The translations under genes and the position numbers were made by a program. 64,000 nt of DNA from the IMG/VR virus record IMGVR_UViG_3300036792_000176, positions 1 to 64,000 of that record. One strand, written 5' to 3'. Positions within the stretch are counted from its first letter, which is position 1; the number at the start of each line of letters is the position of its first letter. Source of the stretch: a virus. This document shows, piece by piece, positions 1 through 8,763 of the stretch. The notes beneath the pieces were generated by a model. That model saw only the letters and a list, made by a program, of their open reading frames with translations. It was not told the DNA's origin and made no database searches.

Positions 1-387
1 GCCGAATGATGAGCTGAGGTCCCTCCGTAGTTCAATCTCGGTGAAAGGAGGGCCCTCGTTCACGGGCTGCATGATGTAATTGCCGGTCGGGATCACCACA
101 GGGGAAGGGAGTAGTGATCCCGACACGACGAGGGTGGGCTGGGCGGCCATCTCCAGCTCGTCCAGGTAGAGCTTCCAGGGATATGTGTACTGGTAGTTAG
201 GCCAGTCCCATTTGTACGTGGCGTCCGTGGGGTAGAACTTGCGCTGTGCTATCGACTCTACTGAATCAGTGGCAGCTATGATCTGCCGATCAACCTGCTG
301 TGATGAGTAGGCTGCGACCTTGACGTCGAGGGCGCGCATGACCTCTTCGCGCGTGCAGTAGCACGGCTGCTGTACTGTGGACGCCAT
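1..387 (-). CDS. Head-to-tail connector (gp6-like), 5' part only
   Basis: The reading frame starts at the ATG at 387 and is still open at the window edge, so only about 129 N-terminal residues are seen. The segment has a helical start (REEVMRALDVK), a stretch reading SIAQRKFYP, then a Trp/Tyr-rich WDWPNYQYTYPWKLYLDE and a GPPFTEIEL strand. This order is typical of HK97 gp6-like adaptors that form the ring under the portal. Its place after portal, protease and capsid genes fits. Family assignment is inference from this pattern; the C-terminus is missing. Confidence 0.6.
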   Translation of the reverse strand, partial: MASTVQQPCYCTREEVMRALDVKVAAYSSQQVDRQIIAATDSVESIAQRKFYPTDATYKWDWPNYQYTYPWKLYLDELEMAAQPTLVVSGSLLPSPVVIPTGNYIMQPVNEGPPFTEIELRRDLSSSFG

Positions 388-464
388 ACCTGTCCCTTGC
401 TTTCTTGGCGATTACCCCTTGCGGGGTGGGTCTGGCTAAGTATTCAGTTTTGTGACTAGCTACT

Positions 465-1160
465 TCAGGACTGTCCGCGCTTCTGTGCGATGTCGGCCCG
501 AGCAGCCTGTATCTGCTCGTCGAGCGAGCTGTCAGCCGACGCCTCCTTGAGGAGATCCTCGGCTGCGTCGTATTCGCCGTTGTCGAATGCCTCGCGAGCG
601 AGGTGTAGAGCGGCCTTGGCGTCGGCAGAGACCTGGTTTGCCCTGGCTATGTCAGCCTTGGACCGAGGAGGCCGCCTAGTAGTATCCGGTGTAGCTTGAG
701 TCGCTTTGGCTGATTCCTCCGAAGAGTCCGGCTGGGGGACTTGGTCTTGTCCAGTCTCGGGGGAACTGCCAGAAGTCGAAGGGGCAGTAGAGGACTGGGC
801 TGGCTTCGACTGTTGGTCCTGTGAGGAGAGGCTCTCCGCAGATTGGGCAGGCGATTGGGTCGACGGATCCGTTCCCTGGGGATTGGAGCCACTCGGTCCT
901 TGCTTCCTTTCGGATGTCGAGGAGCTGGTACCAGCTGATGGCGAATCGCCTCCATCCAGAATGTGTAGGTCGCCGTGATCCTGCGCCTCGAGCGCGTCCG
1001 GCTCGAACTCCTGATCCTTCTCGTCCTGCTCGACCGTGCTCTCATCAGCAGGGAGGCGCGGAGGAATCTGGGCATGATCCTTGTGACCCTGACGCCGGAA
1101 GAGAGGCGGCTCTCTGTTCGTGTCAGCGTTGGTTACACTATCGTTGGTTATGCGCGGCAT
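465..1160 (-). CDS. Low-complexity Ser/Gln/Pro-rich virion-region protein
   Basis: The 231-residue protein is mostly disordered in composition: residues ~70-160 are rich in S, Q, P, T and D. The last ~65 residues (ADAKAALHLAREAFDNGEYDAAEDLLKEAS) look like a TPR-like helical hairpin. It overlaps the upstream zinc-ribbon gene by 13 bp, so the two are probably translated together. No enzyme motif is seen. It could be a head or tail assembly accessory protein; function unknown. Confidence 0.6.
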   Translation of the reverse strand: MPRITNDSVTNADTNREPPLFRRQGHKDHAQIPPRLPADESTVEQDEKDQEFEPDALEAQDHGDLHILDGGDSPSAGTSSSTSERKQGPSGSNPQGTDPSTQSPAQSAESLSSQDQQSKPAQSSTAPSTSGSSPETGQDQVPQPDSSEESAKATQATPDTTRRPPRSKADIARANQVSADAKAALHLAREAFDNGEYDAAEDLLKEASADSSLDEQIQAARADIAQKRGQS

Positions 1161-1462
1161 AACTGCCCCCAGCTTTCGTCGTTGCCGTCTTTGGCATTCT
1201 TGCTCTTCATCATGGCGGGAGACGGGGTAGCGGGCTTCCCCGTCGGGGGCGGGTCGGCCGGTACGTCGGGGGCGGGGTCGGAGCTCGGAGCCTCGGAGGT
1301 TTCGGCGTCCGCCGGTACTTCGGTACCCCCTTCCGCTTCCGAGGCGCTTATTTCGGAGCCTAGCGCCTCGGCCGTCTCTGATGGCTTGTCAGTGAAACAC
1401 TGCGGACAGAACAGCTCACTGCTTATGATGTTCTTGCACCCGCAAGATTCGCAATCCCACAT
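1148..1462 (-). CDS. Small zinc-ribbon protein with disordered tail
   Basis: The N-terminus carries CESCGCKN followed by CPQC, i.e. a CxxC-x(n)-CxxC zinc ribbon within the first 25 residues. A long Ala/Glu/Pro/Ser-rich tail follows to residue 104. It sits in the head-gene operon and overlaps the next gene by 13 bp. Zinc binding follows from the cysteine spacing; the role is unknown. Confidence 0.6.
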   Translation of the reverse strand: MWDCESCGCKNIISSELFCPQCFTDKPSETAEALGSEISASEAEGGTEVPADAETSEAPSSDPAPDVPADPPPTGKPATPSPAMMKSKNAKDGNDESWGQLCRA

Positions 1463-1470
1463 CTCTACCC

Positions 1471-1968
1471 CTACGCAGCCGTTATTGTCGCGCCACTGTC
1501 ATACGCGAAGTACGTGACAGAGTAGACGATCGCCCCGGTGTTGGTCGCGCTCGTCTGGACGATTATTGCTCCGGCGGGAACGAGCGCAATTCCACCACTC
1601 TGGATCGGTACCGAAATGGTATTCCCCAGAATGACACCAGAGGCTGAGCTGACGATCAGGGCACTAGTCTGCGCCACCGGAAGCGCCAGCGATGTGCCGA
1701 CCGTTATGCCGCTGATTGATGTAGCGGTGCAGAGTGACGTTGGAGCGGCGGACCCGCCGGTCGGCGTATTGCCGACCGACAGGGTACACGCCTGGCTCTG
1801 CACGACCGTCGTGACCACAGCTGTCAGGCTGGTGATCACAACTCGGCCACCGACCACATTGAATATGGTCTGTGGCGTATTCAGGGCCGGCAGGGTCTTG
1901 GCCCCGCCGGTCACCAGAGCTCCGTAGTTCGCCTCTCGAACCTGCAGAGGCAATGGGTTGGCGGACAT
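1471..1968 (-). CDS. Beta-rich virion protein, paralog A (165 aa)
   Basis: Ala/Gly/Thr/Val-rich protein with alternating hydrophobic strands. Segments GGRVVITSL, CTLSVGNTPTGGSAAP, a central region, and TNTGAIVYSVTYFAYDSG line up with the two genes upstream (1968-2711 and 2721-3200). Its start overlaps the stop of the upstream paralog by one base, consistent with coupled translation. Composition and position behind the capsid gene suggest an outer-head fibre or decoration protein. That role is inferred. Confidence 0.6.
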   Translation of the reverse strand: MSANPLPLQVREANYGALVTGGAKTLPALNTPQTIFNVVGGRVVITSLTAVVTTVVQSQACTLSVGNTPTGGSAAPTSLCTATSISGITVGTSLALPVAQTSALIVSSASGVILGNTISVPIQSGGIALVPAGAIIVQTSATNTGAIVYSVTYFAYDSGATITAA

Positions 1969-2711
1969 CAGGACACCTGCGCCAGAACGCCCACGCCGGG
2001 GCTGTTGTCAAGCGGCACATAGGTCATGTACCACTTAACAGTTCCGGTGTTGGTCGCCGTGGTTGTCAGGGTTATGTTGCCCACAGGGACTATGAACCCG
2101 CAGTCCTTCGGCACGCTCATCCCGCCGCTGGCGGCTATCTCCAGAGCAGCGCTTCCGGTCCACGTCCATGTCGGCGCGGCGGACCCGGCCCATGCGATAT
2201 TGCCATGAGCCGGAACCGTGTACGTCGCAGGACTCCATGGGGTGGTACCCACAGGCACGCCGTTGACGGTGACGCCGGTCAGCACGCCACCAGCCATCGC
2301 GACGTCCACAGACCCATGGTACGTGTTGACGGCAGGAACACCTGTCGCAGGAACGGCCGGTGTGACCAGCGCACCACCAGCAGCACCCGCGGCTGCTGGC
2401 GCTGAGATCATCGTTCCTGCAGCCAGCGACGTGACCAGAGTCGGGCCGCCGATACCGGGAGTAGCTGCAGCCCCGACGGTAGGAGCCATGCCGATCGACA
2501 GGCTGGTGACCGTTGACGACATCGCTGACGCAACGATCCCAACTAGCGACGTGACGAGGATAGCCCCGCCGCTAACCTTGAACAGCGTGCTCGTTCCGGT
2601 TGCAGGAAGAGCGAGAGGACCCTTGACGACCTGGGCGCCAGCGACGATTGCCCTGAGCTGGTACCCAGGGATCTCGTTGACATCCTTGAGTGGATTTCCG
2701 GTAGTTGCCAC
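1968..2711 (-). CDS. Beta-rich virion protein, paralog B with insertion (247 aa)
   Basis: This shares the framework of its neighbours: PGYQLRAIV near the start, GGAILVTSLVG, LSIGMAPTVGAAATPGIGG, and a closing TNTGTVKWYMTYVPLDN. Compared with paralog C it has about 75 extra residues (roughly 130-205), rich in T, W and G, which read like an added beta-sandwich loop or domain. Probably arose by tandem duplication. Likely exposed on the virion; no direct evidence for the ligand. Confidence 0.6.
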   Translation of the reverse strand: MATTGNPLKDVNEIPGYQLRAIVAGAQVVKGPLALPATGTSTLFKVSGGAILVTSLVGIVASAMSSTVTSLSIGMAPTVGAAATPGIGGPTLVTSLAAGTMISAPAAAGAAGGALVTPAVPATGVPAVNTYHGSVDVAMAGGVLTGVTVNGVPVGTTPWSPATYTVPAHGNIAWAGSAAPTWTWTGSAALEIAASGGMSVPKDCGFIVPVGNITLTTTATNTGTVKWYMTYVPLDNSPGVGVLAQVS

Positions 2712-2720
2712 GACGAGCTC

Positions 2721-3200
2721 CTAGCTGAGAGAAGCGCCGTTGTCGAGCGGAACGTACGTGAAGTACCACGAGATGGCTCCGGTCGGAGCAGCGCTGCTGC
2801 ACTGCAAGGTGATCGTTCCTGCCGGCACCACGAACGGCGTCGGAAGGAAGACGGCATTGCCGGGACTGGCACCGACGACCAGGAGGCCCCCGACGCCAGC
2901 AGAGACAAGCGGGACCATCCAGGTACCGACAGCCGCACTCGTGATAGCGGTAGCGCCCGCGATGCCCGCCGGAGCTGCCGCCCCGACGGTGGGTGCCGTG
3001 CCGATCTCGAGGGTCGTTGTGGTTCCGGTGATGACCGTGGACACCTTGCCGACCATGGACGTGACAAGAATCGCGCCATTGTTCACGGTGGCAAGCGTTG
3101 ACGATACGCCGCTCGACTGCGGCAGTGCCGTAGCCGCCTTGATGAGCTGAACCCCGAATGCGACAGTTCGGAGCTGGTAGCCCTGGATGATCACCGACAT
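2721..3200 (-). CDS. Beta-rich virion protein, paralog C (159 aa)
   Basis: Starts MSVIIQGYQLRTVAFG, matching the GYQLRAIVAG start of paralog B. It continues with NGAILVTSMVG, LEIGTAPTVGAAAPAGIAG and ISWYFTYVPLDNG. It is the shortest of the three tandem copies and probably the closest to the ancestral unit. It is separated from paralog B by only 9 bp. Probably a capsid-surface or head-fibre protein, inferred from context. Confidence 0.6.
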   Translation of the reverse strand: MSVIIQGYQLRTVAFGVQLIKAATALPQSSGVSSTLATVNNGAILVTSMVGKVSTVITGTTTTLEIGTAPTVGAAAPAGIAGATAITSAAVGTWMVPLVSAGVGGLLVVGASPGNAVFLPTPFVVPAGTITLQCSSAAPTGAISWYFTYVPLDNGASLS

Positions 3201-3201
3201 G

Positions 3202-3717
3202 TCAGGACGCCAGGATCTCGAGGTTGGCCGGAGCCCTCTGCGGAGTCAGGTCCGAGAGGATCACGGTCACGAGGCCCGTGCTCGAACCGGTCACGGTGAT
3301 CTGGATGTAGCTGTTCGGGTCCGAGAGCTGCGACGTGAACACGTGGAACACGGCCAGCGTCGCGGTGACCGGAGCGTTCGTGCTGGCGGTCGCCAGCTGG
3401 ATTGCGCTCAGTGCTCCGGGGCCACCACCCGGACCACCGGTCAGGTACGGCGCGACGGCCGGGTTGTACGTCTGCTTCTGCCACGCCGTGGCACCGACCA
3501 GACCGGTAGACCAGTAGACGTTCTTGATGACGTTGACGGCCGTCAGGCCGCCAGTGAAGCTGGACGCCTCGTTCACCGTGAACGTGTTGCCGGTCGACGC
3601 GAGGCTCGACGTAGAGCACACGATCATCGCGGACGACGCGCCACGCATCTTGAAGGACTGGTTCGCGGCCACCGGGATGATGTTCGCGTTCCTGCCCAGT
3701 ACTTCCATACCTGCCAT
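3202..3717 (-). CDS. Putative head decoration or minor structural protein
   Basis: The 171-residue protein is rich in S, T, A and V with predicted beta strands (FKMRGASSAMIVCSTSS, TATLAVFHVFTSQL, YIQITVTGSSTGLVTVILSDL) and a GGPGGGPG loop in the middle. It does not share the GYQL/YVPLDN framework of the next three genes. It lies directly after the capsid gene cluster and ends 2 bp before the paralog C start. No known family recognised. Confidence 0.55.
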   Translation of the reverse strand: MAGMEVLGRNANIIPVAANQSFKMRGASSAMIVCSTSSLASTGNTFTVNEASSFTGGLTAVNVIKNVYWSTGLVGATAWQKQTYNPAVAPYLTGGPGGGPGALSAIQLATASTNAPVTATLAVFHVFTSQLSDPNSYIQITVTGSSTGLVTVILSDLTPQRAPANLEILAS

Positions 3718-3798
3718 GACTTACCTCTCTTGCCGGGGTTTCAATGCCGGCAGATTCGGCCTACAACCGCGGAATTGCGGGGACGGCCTGGGGTTACT

Positions 3799-4077
3799 TC
3801 AGACTCCGCCAGCAGATGCAGACGGATTGACGTACGGAGCGAACACCTGAATGTTCAGGCTCGGTGTGCCGGGATTGGGGCCCGTACCTCGGTGCCCGCT
3901 AGCAGACACCGAGTACGGGATCACCTTGCCGTTCACATCTGACGGTGCATCCTCGAGGAAACCGAGGATCAGCTGAAGAGCGTCCTGTCCATCTTCCGAC
4001 ATGTGCGCGTTCGTCTCGCTCTTCAGGGAGGCCACTGTCTCCTCGAGCGTGCCGGAGGCGCTAAACGAGAAACTCAC
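3799..4077 (-). CDS. Small capsid-adjacent protein (decoration candidate)
   Basis: The frame is open further upstream into the capsid gene, but the GTG at 4077 is preceded by CAGGAGCAGC (good Shine-Dalgarno, 5 bp spacing), giving 92 residues. The sequence begins VSFSFSASGTLEETVASLKSE and ends in an Asn/Pro/Ser tail. It lies 35 bp after the major capsid gene, where decoration proteins are often encoded. Function is inferred from position only. Confidence 0.55.
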   Translation of the reverse strand: MSFSFSASGTLEETVASLKSETNAHMSEDGQDALQLILGFLEDAPSDVNGKVIPYSVSASGHRGTGPNPGTPSLNIQVFAPYVNPSASAGGV

Positions 4078-4111
4078 CGCTGCTCCTGTATCTATTGTGG
4101 CGGGGTGGGGA

Positions 4112-5512
4112 CTAGCGCGAGGCCAGCTGGACGAACGGGGACAGGTTGGGGCCACCGTTGTGCGGCGTGATCGAGCTCTGGATCCAGGGTCGACCGTCGA
4201 GGCGCTCGATGACACGGAACGCCGTCTTGTCGTTCTGGAACCGGTACTGCTCGCTCGAGGCCGACTGCATCATCTGCCGGTCACCGATCAGGTAGTACGA
4301 GAAGTCCACGAAGCTGATGTCGCCGCTGGTGCCGAGCTGCGGGGTCTTCTCCGTGAAGTGGACCGGACGGCCCAGGATGGTGATCGGAGGGGTCGCCGCA
4401 CCAGGGTTGGTGTAGTTGCCCATCCAGACCGGGCCACCGCCGGTGCCCACCGAGAGCGCCATGGTGGCCAGCTCGGGGAAGGTATCGATGGAGGCGATCC
4501 ATACCGCGTTGCCGAGAGCGGTGGGGAGCATGCGGGCGAACATCCCGATGATGTTCTCCCAGACGATCGTCTTGGTCGCCTGGCCCGACTGGGCGTTGAC
4601 CGCGACCGACGCCGGGCAGTTGACGAAGCCGAGCGGCTCGCCGACGCCGGTGCCGTTCATGAACGCCACGTCCTCGTACCAGGCGATCGCCCGGGGGAAG
4701 ATGGTGTCGAAGAACGAGGAGAACGCGGGCGCATCCGCGAGGAGCTCGTTCGGGACCTCGGCGTAAGCGGTGAGCTTCTTGGCGTCGAGCACGACCCGTC
4801 CGAAGGTCGCCTGCGACTCGACGAGCTGCGCACCCTCTTCCGTCCAGTAGCAGACGACGCCACCGAACACGGACGACACGTTGCTCGTAGTGTCGATCAT
4901 GGGGATCGGCACGCGAAGCGAGTCCATCGGGATGACCTGCGCACGCGGCCGCACGATCGCGGTCTCGAGCGCAACCTCGAGGATGTCCGAGCGCAGACGC
5001 TCCGGGATCAGGAAGCCACCGTCGGCGGGGACCTCGGATCCGTAGCTGTTCTGGATCTTCAGCGCGGTGTCGCGCTTCCGGCGCAGGGTCTCGGAGTTCT
5101 TCAGCGTCTCGAACTTGGGCCAGATGGCCTGGAAGAACTCGGCGCTGGTCTCGAACTGGCTGTCGGCACCCTGCTCAGCCTCGAGGCGGGCACCGTAGCT
5201 CGCCTTGTTGTAGGCAGCACCCTTGCCGTGCGACACCCGCCGATTGTTCTCGGCGACCGACATGCTGGGGAGCGCGTTGCTGAAGTTCAGACGGCTGCCG
5301 CCCATGCCGTTGTCACGGGCGAACTCCGCCATCGTGATCTGGACCTGGTCCTTGACCTGGCGGGCAAGGTTGTTGTCCTTCTCCCACTGCTTCTTGGCGT
5401 AGACATTGATGAACTCCTTGAACTGACCAGGCTCAGCCATCATGTTGCGGACTCGGCCGGTGTCAGCGAGAAGCTCCTCGAGCCCCTCCATTGTGTCCGG
5501 GATCGTAGGCAT
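4112..5512 (-). CDS. Major capsid protein, HK97 fold
   Basis: Forms the icosahedral shell. The start ATG at 5512 overlaps the protease stop (TAATG), with GAGAGG upstream; an in-frame ATG 10 codons earlier lacks this coupling. The 466 residues have a helical N-terminal delta-like region (1-~120), then GSEVPADGGFLIPERLRSDILEVALE, where the N-arm of HK97-type capsids usually meets the core. After this come the E-loop/P-domain segments (WTEEGAQLVES, FGRVVLDAKKLTAYAEVPNELLAD) and NGTGVGEPLGF. Gene order protease-capsid supports the call. Confidence 0.9.
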   Translation of the reverse strand: MPTIPDTMEGLEELLADTGRVRNMMAEPGQFKEFINVYAKKQWEKDNNLARQVKDQVQITMAEFARDNGMGGSRLNFSNALPSMSVAENNRRVSHGKGAAYNKASYGARLEAEQGADSQFETSAEFFQAIWPKFETLKNSETLRRKRDTALKIQNSYGSEVPADGGFLIPERLRSDILEVALETAIVRPRAQVIPMDSLRVPIPMIDTTSNVSSVFGGVVCYWTEEGAQLVESQATFGRVVLDAKKLTAYAEVPNELLADAPAFSSFFDTIFPRAIAWYEDVAFMNGTGVGEPLGFVNCPASVAVNAQSGQATKTIVWENIIGMFARMLPTALGNAVWIASIDTFPELATMALSVGTGGGPVWMGNYTNPGAATPPITILGRPVHFTEKTPQLGTSGDISFVDFSYYLIGDRQMMQSASSEQYRFQNDKTAFRVIERLDGRPWIQSSITPHNGGPNLSPFVQLASR

Positions 5513-6996
5513 TAAAGAATTCCTCTCATAGTGCGGGCCCACATTTCAACTTCTTCGTCCGTCGGAACCCAGTCTGCCGAGTCCTCGGAACCACTCGCCC
5601 ATGCCTTCGCATGAGCCTTCAGGTGCGCTTCCGCAGCGCTCTTGTTGGTCAGACCTTGGGTCTGGTTGAGCCGCCCAAGGGCAGCGGTTACTCCAGCCTT
5701 GTTAGGCGGAGATCCTGGGTGCTTGTGGTGCGGGAGCGCGTGCGCCGCCTCGGTTGAGGCATCACCGCTCCTGCTACCAGCACAGATTGCCGACAGCGCC
5801 GAAGCCGGGTTGTCGCTGTTGGCCGCGGCTGACATAGCCGCGCTCCCGTCCCACGCCGTGTTGTCGAACGATGTGGCATGGAGATCGACGTGAGACCGCA
5901 GATACACCCGGTGCTCCTCGTCGGCCTCGTTCCTGGCTGGCGCAGCCCAGTAGTCGTGGTCTGTATCGCCAGCCGCCGTAGCATCGTTGTCGCCATCATG
6001 ATCCGGGTCGGCATGCCCGCTCATGTCATGGTGCACATGATCGTGAGTGTGAGGACCGTAGTCGTCCTCTCCCTCGTCGTGGGCGTGCCGATGCATGTCA
6101 TCGTGGCTGTGACCGTGGGAGTGTGTCACATGCGTGTGATCGTGAATGGCGTCGCCATCGTGATCGTGCGCGTGACCGTGGATGCCGTCGTCGTCGTCCG
6201 GATGCCCGAACGCCGCGTGATTGTGCATGTGCCGACCAGTCATCGGTTCATGCGTCACGCTCGTCGAGCTGTGGTACGGGTGCAGCGCAGCATCCGTCAC
6301 AACCGGCGCCATTGTCGCAGTACCCGTGGACGATGTGGTTATCGAGTTGGTCAGCGTGGCTTCCTGGCGGTCCTCGACAGACCCCTTGGAGTCCTGGCGC
6401 GTCTCGGCCACCTTGCCGTGAACGATGATCGAGTCCGCGAGGCCCGCGTCGATAGCCTCCTGCGCGGTGTACCACTTCTCGCCACGCATGATCTCACGCC
6501 AGGCCGCTACCGTCCCGCCGGTCTTCTCGGCGTAGATGGATGCGATGTTGTCGCTGGCATCGTCCAGCATCTCGGCCATCTCGCGCATCTCGGCCGCGTT
6601 GCCAACGGCCATCGACATGCCGTCGTGCACCATCAGCCTGGCATTCTTGGCGATGAGCACCCTGCGGCCAGCCATGGCGATGACGCTGGCTATCGACGCC
6701 GCGAGCCCGTCGATGTAGACGTCGACGTCTCCGCGTGCCTGCAGGCAGTTGTAGATCGTGATGCCGTCGTACACCTCGCCGCCAGGCGAGTTGATGTGGC
6801 AGTCAACGGGTCCGCTGATGTCGGCCAGCTCACGCGCCAGGTCGTTAGCGCTCAGCCCAAAGAAGCCAATCTCGTCGTAGATGTAAAGCTGTGTCGGTCC
6901 GGTGGCCAGGTTCTTGATGCGGTACCACTGAGGAGCCTTGCCCGTAGACAGGGCCATGATCTTCCTGGCCGTGAGCCAGGGTCTGTTACTGCTCAT
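5512..6996 (-). CDS. ClpP-like prohead protease with His-rich insert and scaffold-like tail
   Basis: Processes the capsid during maturation. Residues ~35-200 form a ClpP/SppA-like serine protease: INSPGGEVYDG oxyanion loop, GLAAS with nucleophile Ser101, and MVHDG with His124. Residues ~256-334 are exceptional: about 25 His alternating with Asp/Gly/Thr, suggesting metal binding. The C-terminus (ALPHHKHPGSPPNKAGVTAA, then LNQTQGL and AEAHLKAHAKAWASG) is a conserved tail seen in actinophage maturation proteins and may act as scaffold. It overlaps the portal stop by 4 bp and the capsid start. Confidence 0.85.
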   Translation of the reverse strand: MSSNRPWLTARKIMALSTGKAPQWYRIKNLATGPTQLYIYDEIGFFGLSANDLARELADISGPVDCHINSPGGEVYDGITIYNCLQARGDVDVYIDGLAASIASVIAMAGRRVLIAKNARLMVHDGMSMAVGNAAEMREMAEMLDDASDNIASIYAEKTGGTVAAWREIMRGEKWYTAQEAIDAGLADSIIVHGKVAETRQDSKGSVEDRQEATLTNSITTSSTGTATMAPVVTDAALHPYHSSTSVTHEPMTGRHMHNHAAFGHPDDDDGIHGHAHDHDGDAIHDHTHVTHSHGHSHDDMHRHAHDEGEDDYGPHTHDHVHHDMSGHADPDHDGDNDATAAGDTDHDYWAAPARNEADEEHRVYLRSHVDLHATSFDNTAWDGSAAMSAAANSDNPASALSAICAGSRSGDASTEAAHALPHHKHPGSPPNKAGVTAALGRLNQTQGLTNKSAAEAHLKAHAKAWASGSEDSADWVPTDEEVEMWARTMRGIL

Positions 6997-8468
6997 ACCA
7001 TCTCCAGCTCTCGACCATCGGTCATCCTCTGAATTGTGAATGCATCCTTTATCACGCCCGCGTATTCCATCACGAGCATGTCACTCATCTCGGCGGACAG
7101 CTTGTCGCCCGAGCTATCCGGCGTCACCTCGGGCATGCCGCCTATGTCGCCTGCCTGCGGATCCAGCTTCGGGCTCTTACCGGCCTCGATAGCAGGAACT
7201 GTCTGAGATGGTCCGCCGGCAGCAATTGCAGGTGCAGGAGGTCCGACCCAGCGCATATCCGGAAGGCCGACGCACTGCAGTACGTCGTCCGGGTGCCAGC
7301 CGGCAGTTGCCAGGATAACGGCTGCCTTCGACTTGGCAGTCAGCTCGTCATTCGCGTCATTCGAGCTGGTCGGAGTAGGATCGTCGAAGTCCATCTCGCG
7401 ACCGACGCCTGTCGATCCGAACATCGGCAGGTACATGTAGTTCAGAACGGTACGCAGGCGCTTCAGGCGCGGGATCTCATGCCAGCTTGTGTGGACTTCC
7501 TCGGCCGTCTCCGCGTTAGCACGGTTGACATCCTGGCTGTTCCCAAGCATCGCCTGGTGAATGCGATAAGCTTCCCGGATGACATCCCGAGAAAGATTGC
7601 GCAGCTCAACAAACTGCATATCATGCATAGTGTAGGTGTTTGGATCCCATGTGGCACCCTGCTCAAGAACGCCAACACGATGGCCACGTGCAACCCCCTG
7701 GTGCTGCTCACGCCAGCGGTTCGTGAACTCTCGGAACTCAGTATCGCTCAGGCGCTTAGCAAACGTAACGATACCGCCGGGCGTCGCAGAGTTCAGGAAG
7801 AAGTTGCGGGACCACTCGGCCGTGTACTTGGCCGAGTCTATGTCCGCGAGGAGGGACTGGATGGCGGACAGACCACGGTACATATCGATCGGATTCGGGT
7901 ACCGTAGCTGGATCACCTCGCTGGGCAGAAGCGGAACCTGCTCACCGTTTGGCCCGGAGTAAACCCAGCCAGCCAGGAACTTCTCTCGGTCCGGTACAGG
8001 CTCCATCCTGTCAGGACGAACCGGCCACATCTCAAGAGGGACGCCAGTACCGCTCTCACCCCGGTTCAGAACCCAGTACCACTCTCCGACCAGCTCCATG
8101 AACTGCCAGCCGATTTCGCGGAACTGCTCGCCAGTCATGTAGGGGTTCGGACGGTTCCACAGTTCCAGCGCCCAGTGCCGTAGCACTTCAGGCCGCTGGT
8201 CGGATCCCATATCGTGCTTGGAGTACCGAACGCGACCGTCCGTGTTCTTCTGGTACATCTTCCAGCCGCCGGTCGCCTGAGCCCCGGTGCTCAGAAGCTG
8301 AATGATTGCGTACAGCGTCCCTGTACCGCTCATTGTGTTCAGCTGGGTGAAACGGTCCTGCAGGCCAGATCCGTACAGATTGCCGTTGCGCGTGTTCCAG
8401 CTTGAGTTGAACGGGATCGGGCTGGAGCCGGTCCTGGCTCCTAGCGCCCTTATCAGGGACTTTGTCAC
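6993..8468 (-). CDS. Portal protein (HK97-type)
   Basis: 491 residues; forms the dodecameric DNA-entry ring and docks terminase. It has the usual N-terminal helix-rich start, WNRPNPYMTGEQFREIGWQF, EMWPVRPDRMEPVPD, YPNPIDMYRGLSAIQSLLAD (clip/wing region) and SWHEIPRLKRLRTVLN. The C-terminal ~100 residues are Pro/Ala/Ser-rich. Position between large terminase and protease is standard. Overlaps the protease start by 4 bp (ATGA). Confidence 0.88.
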   Translation of the reverse strand: MTKSLIRALGARTGSSPIPFNSSWNTRNGNLYGSGLQDRFTQLNTMSGTGTLYAIIQLLSTGAQATGGWKMYQKNTDGRVRYSKHDMGSDQRPEVLRHWALELWNRPNPYMTGEQFREIGWQFMELVGEWYWVLNRGESGTGVPLEMWPVRPDRMEPVPDREKFLAGWVYSGPNGEQVPLLPSEVIQLRYPNPIDMYRGLSAIQSLLADIDSAKYTAEWSRNFFLNSATPGGIVTFAKRLSDTEFREFTNRWREQHQGVARGHRVGVLEQGATWDPNTYTMHDMQFVELRNLSRDVIREAYRIHQAMLGNSQDVNRANAETAEEVHTSWHEIPRLKRLRTVLNYMYLPMFGSTGVGREMDFDDPTPTSSNDANDELTAKSKAAVILATAGWHPDDVLQCVGLPDMRWVGPPAPAIAAGGPSQTVPAIEAGKSPKLDPQAGDIGGMPEVTPDSSGDKLSAEMSDMLVMEYAGVIKDAFTIQRMTDGRELEMV

Positions 8469-8469
8469 G

Positions 8470-8763
8470 TCAGCTACCGACCTTTAGCTCGAAGGCAATC
8501 AGGAGGATGGCAGCCGTTATCAGGCCAGCCTTGGCATTCCACATCCATGAGGCCCAGTCGGCACAAACGAACGCCGCTATCGTGTATGTGTGCTCTGCAG
8601 CATGCTTGAGCGAAGGGAGAACGGCAACCCTGAAGAAGCCACGGGTGCTGTCCCATGAATCCGATGCACGCTTCTTCGCGCGCACCTTCCAGTGAACCCG
8701 GCCGGACTTGAACCCGTTGACGGGCTGGTACACGTGGCGAGGAGGGGTCCTTGTGAATGTCAC
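8470..8763 (-). CDS. Small membrane protein, one C-terminal TM helix
   Basis: 97 residues. The first ~50 are basic (KVRAKKRASDSWDSTRGFF); a hydrophobic stretch (AKAGLITAAILLIAFEL) near the C-terminus looks like one membrane helix, with a weaker one at ~55-68 (YTIAAFVCADWASWMW). Its start overlaps the upstream stop by 4 bp. It could be a holin or an assembly-site membrane protein; neither is proven. Confidence 0.55.
   Translation of the reverse strand: MTFTRTPPRHVYQPVNGFKSGRVHWKVRAKKRASDSWDSTRGFFRVAVLPSLKHAAEHTYTIAAFVCADWASWMWNAKAGLITAAILLIAFELKVGS

Noticed and set aside
4001-5515. 504-codon plus-strand frame opposite the major capsid gene
   Set aside because: Arg/Asp/Val-rich mirror of the capsid coding sequence, with no ribosome site.
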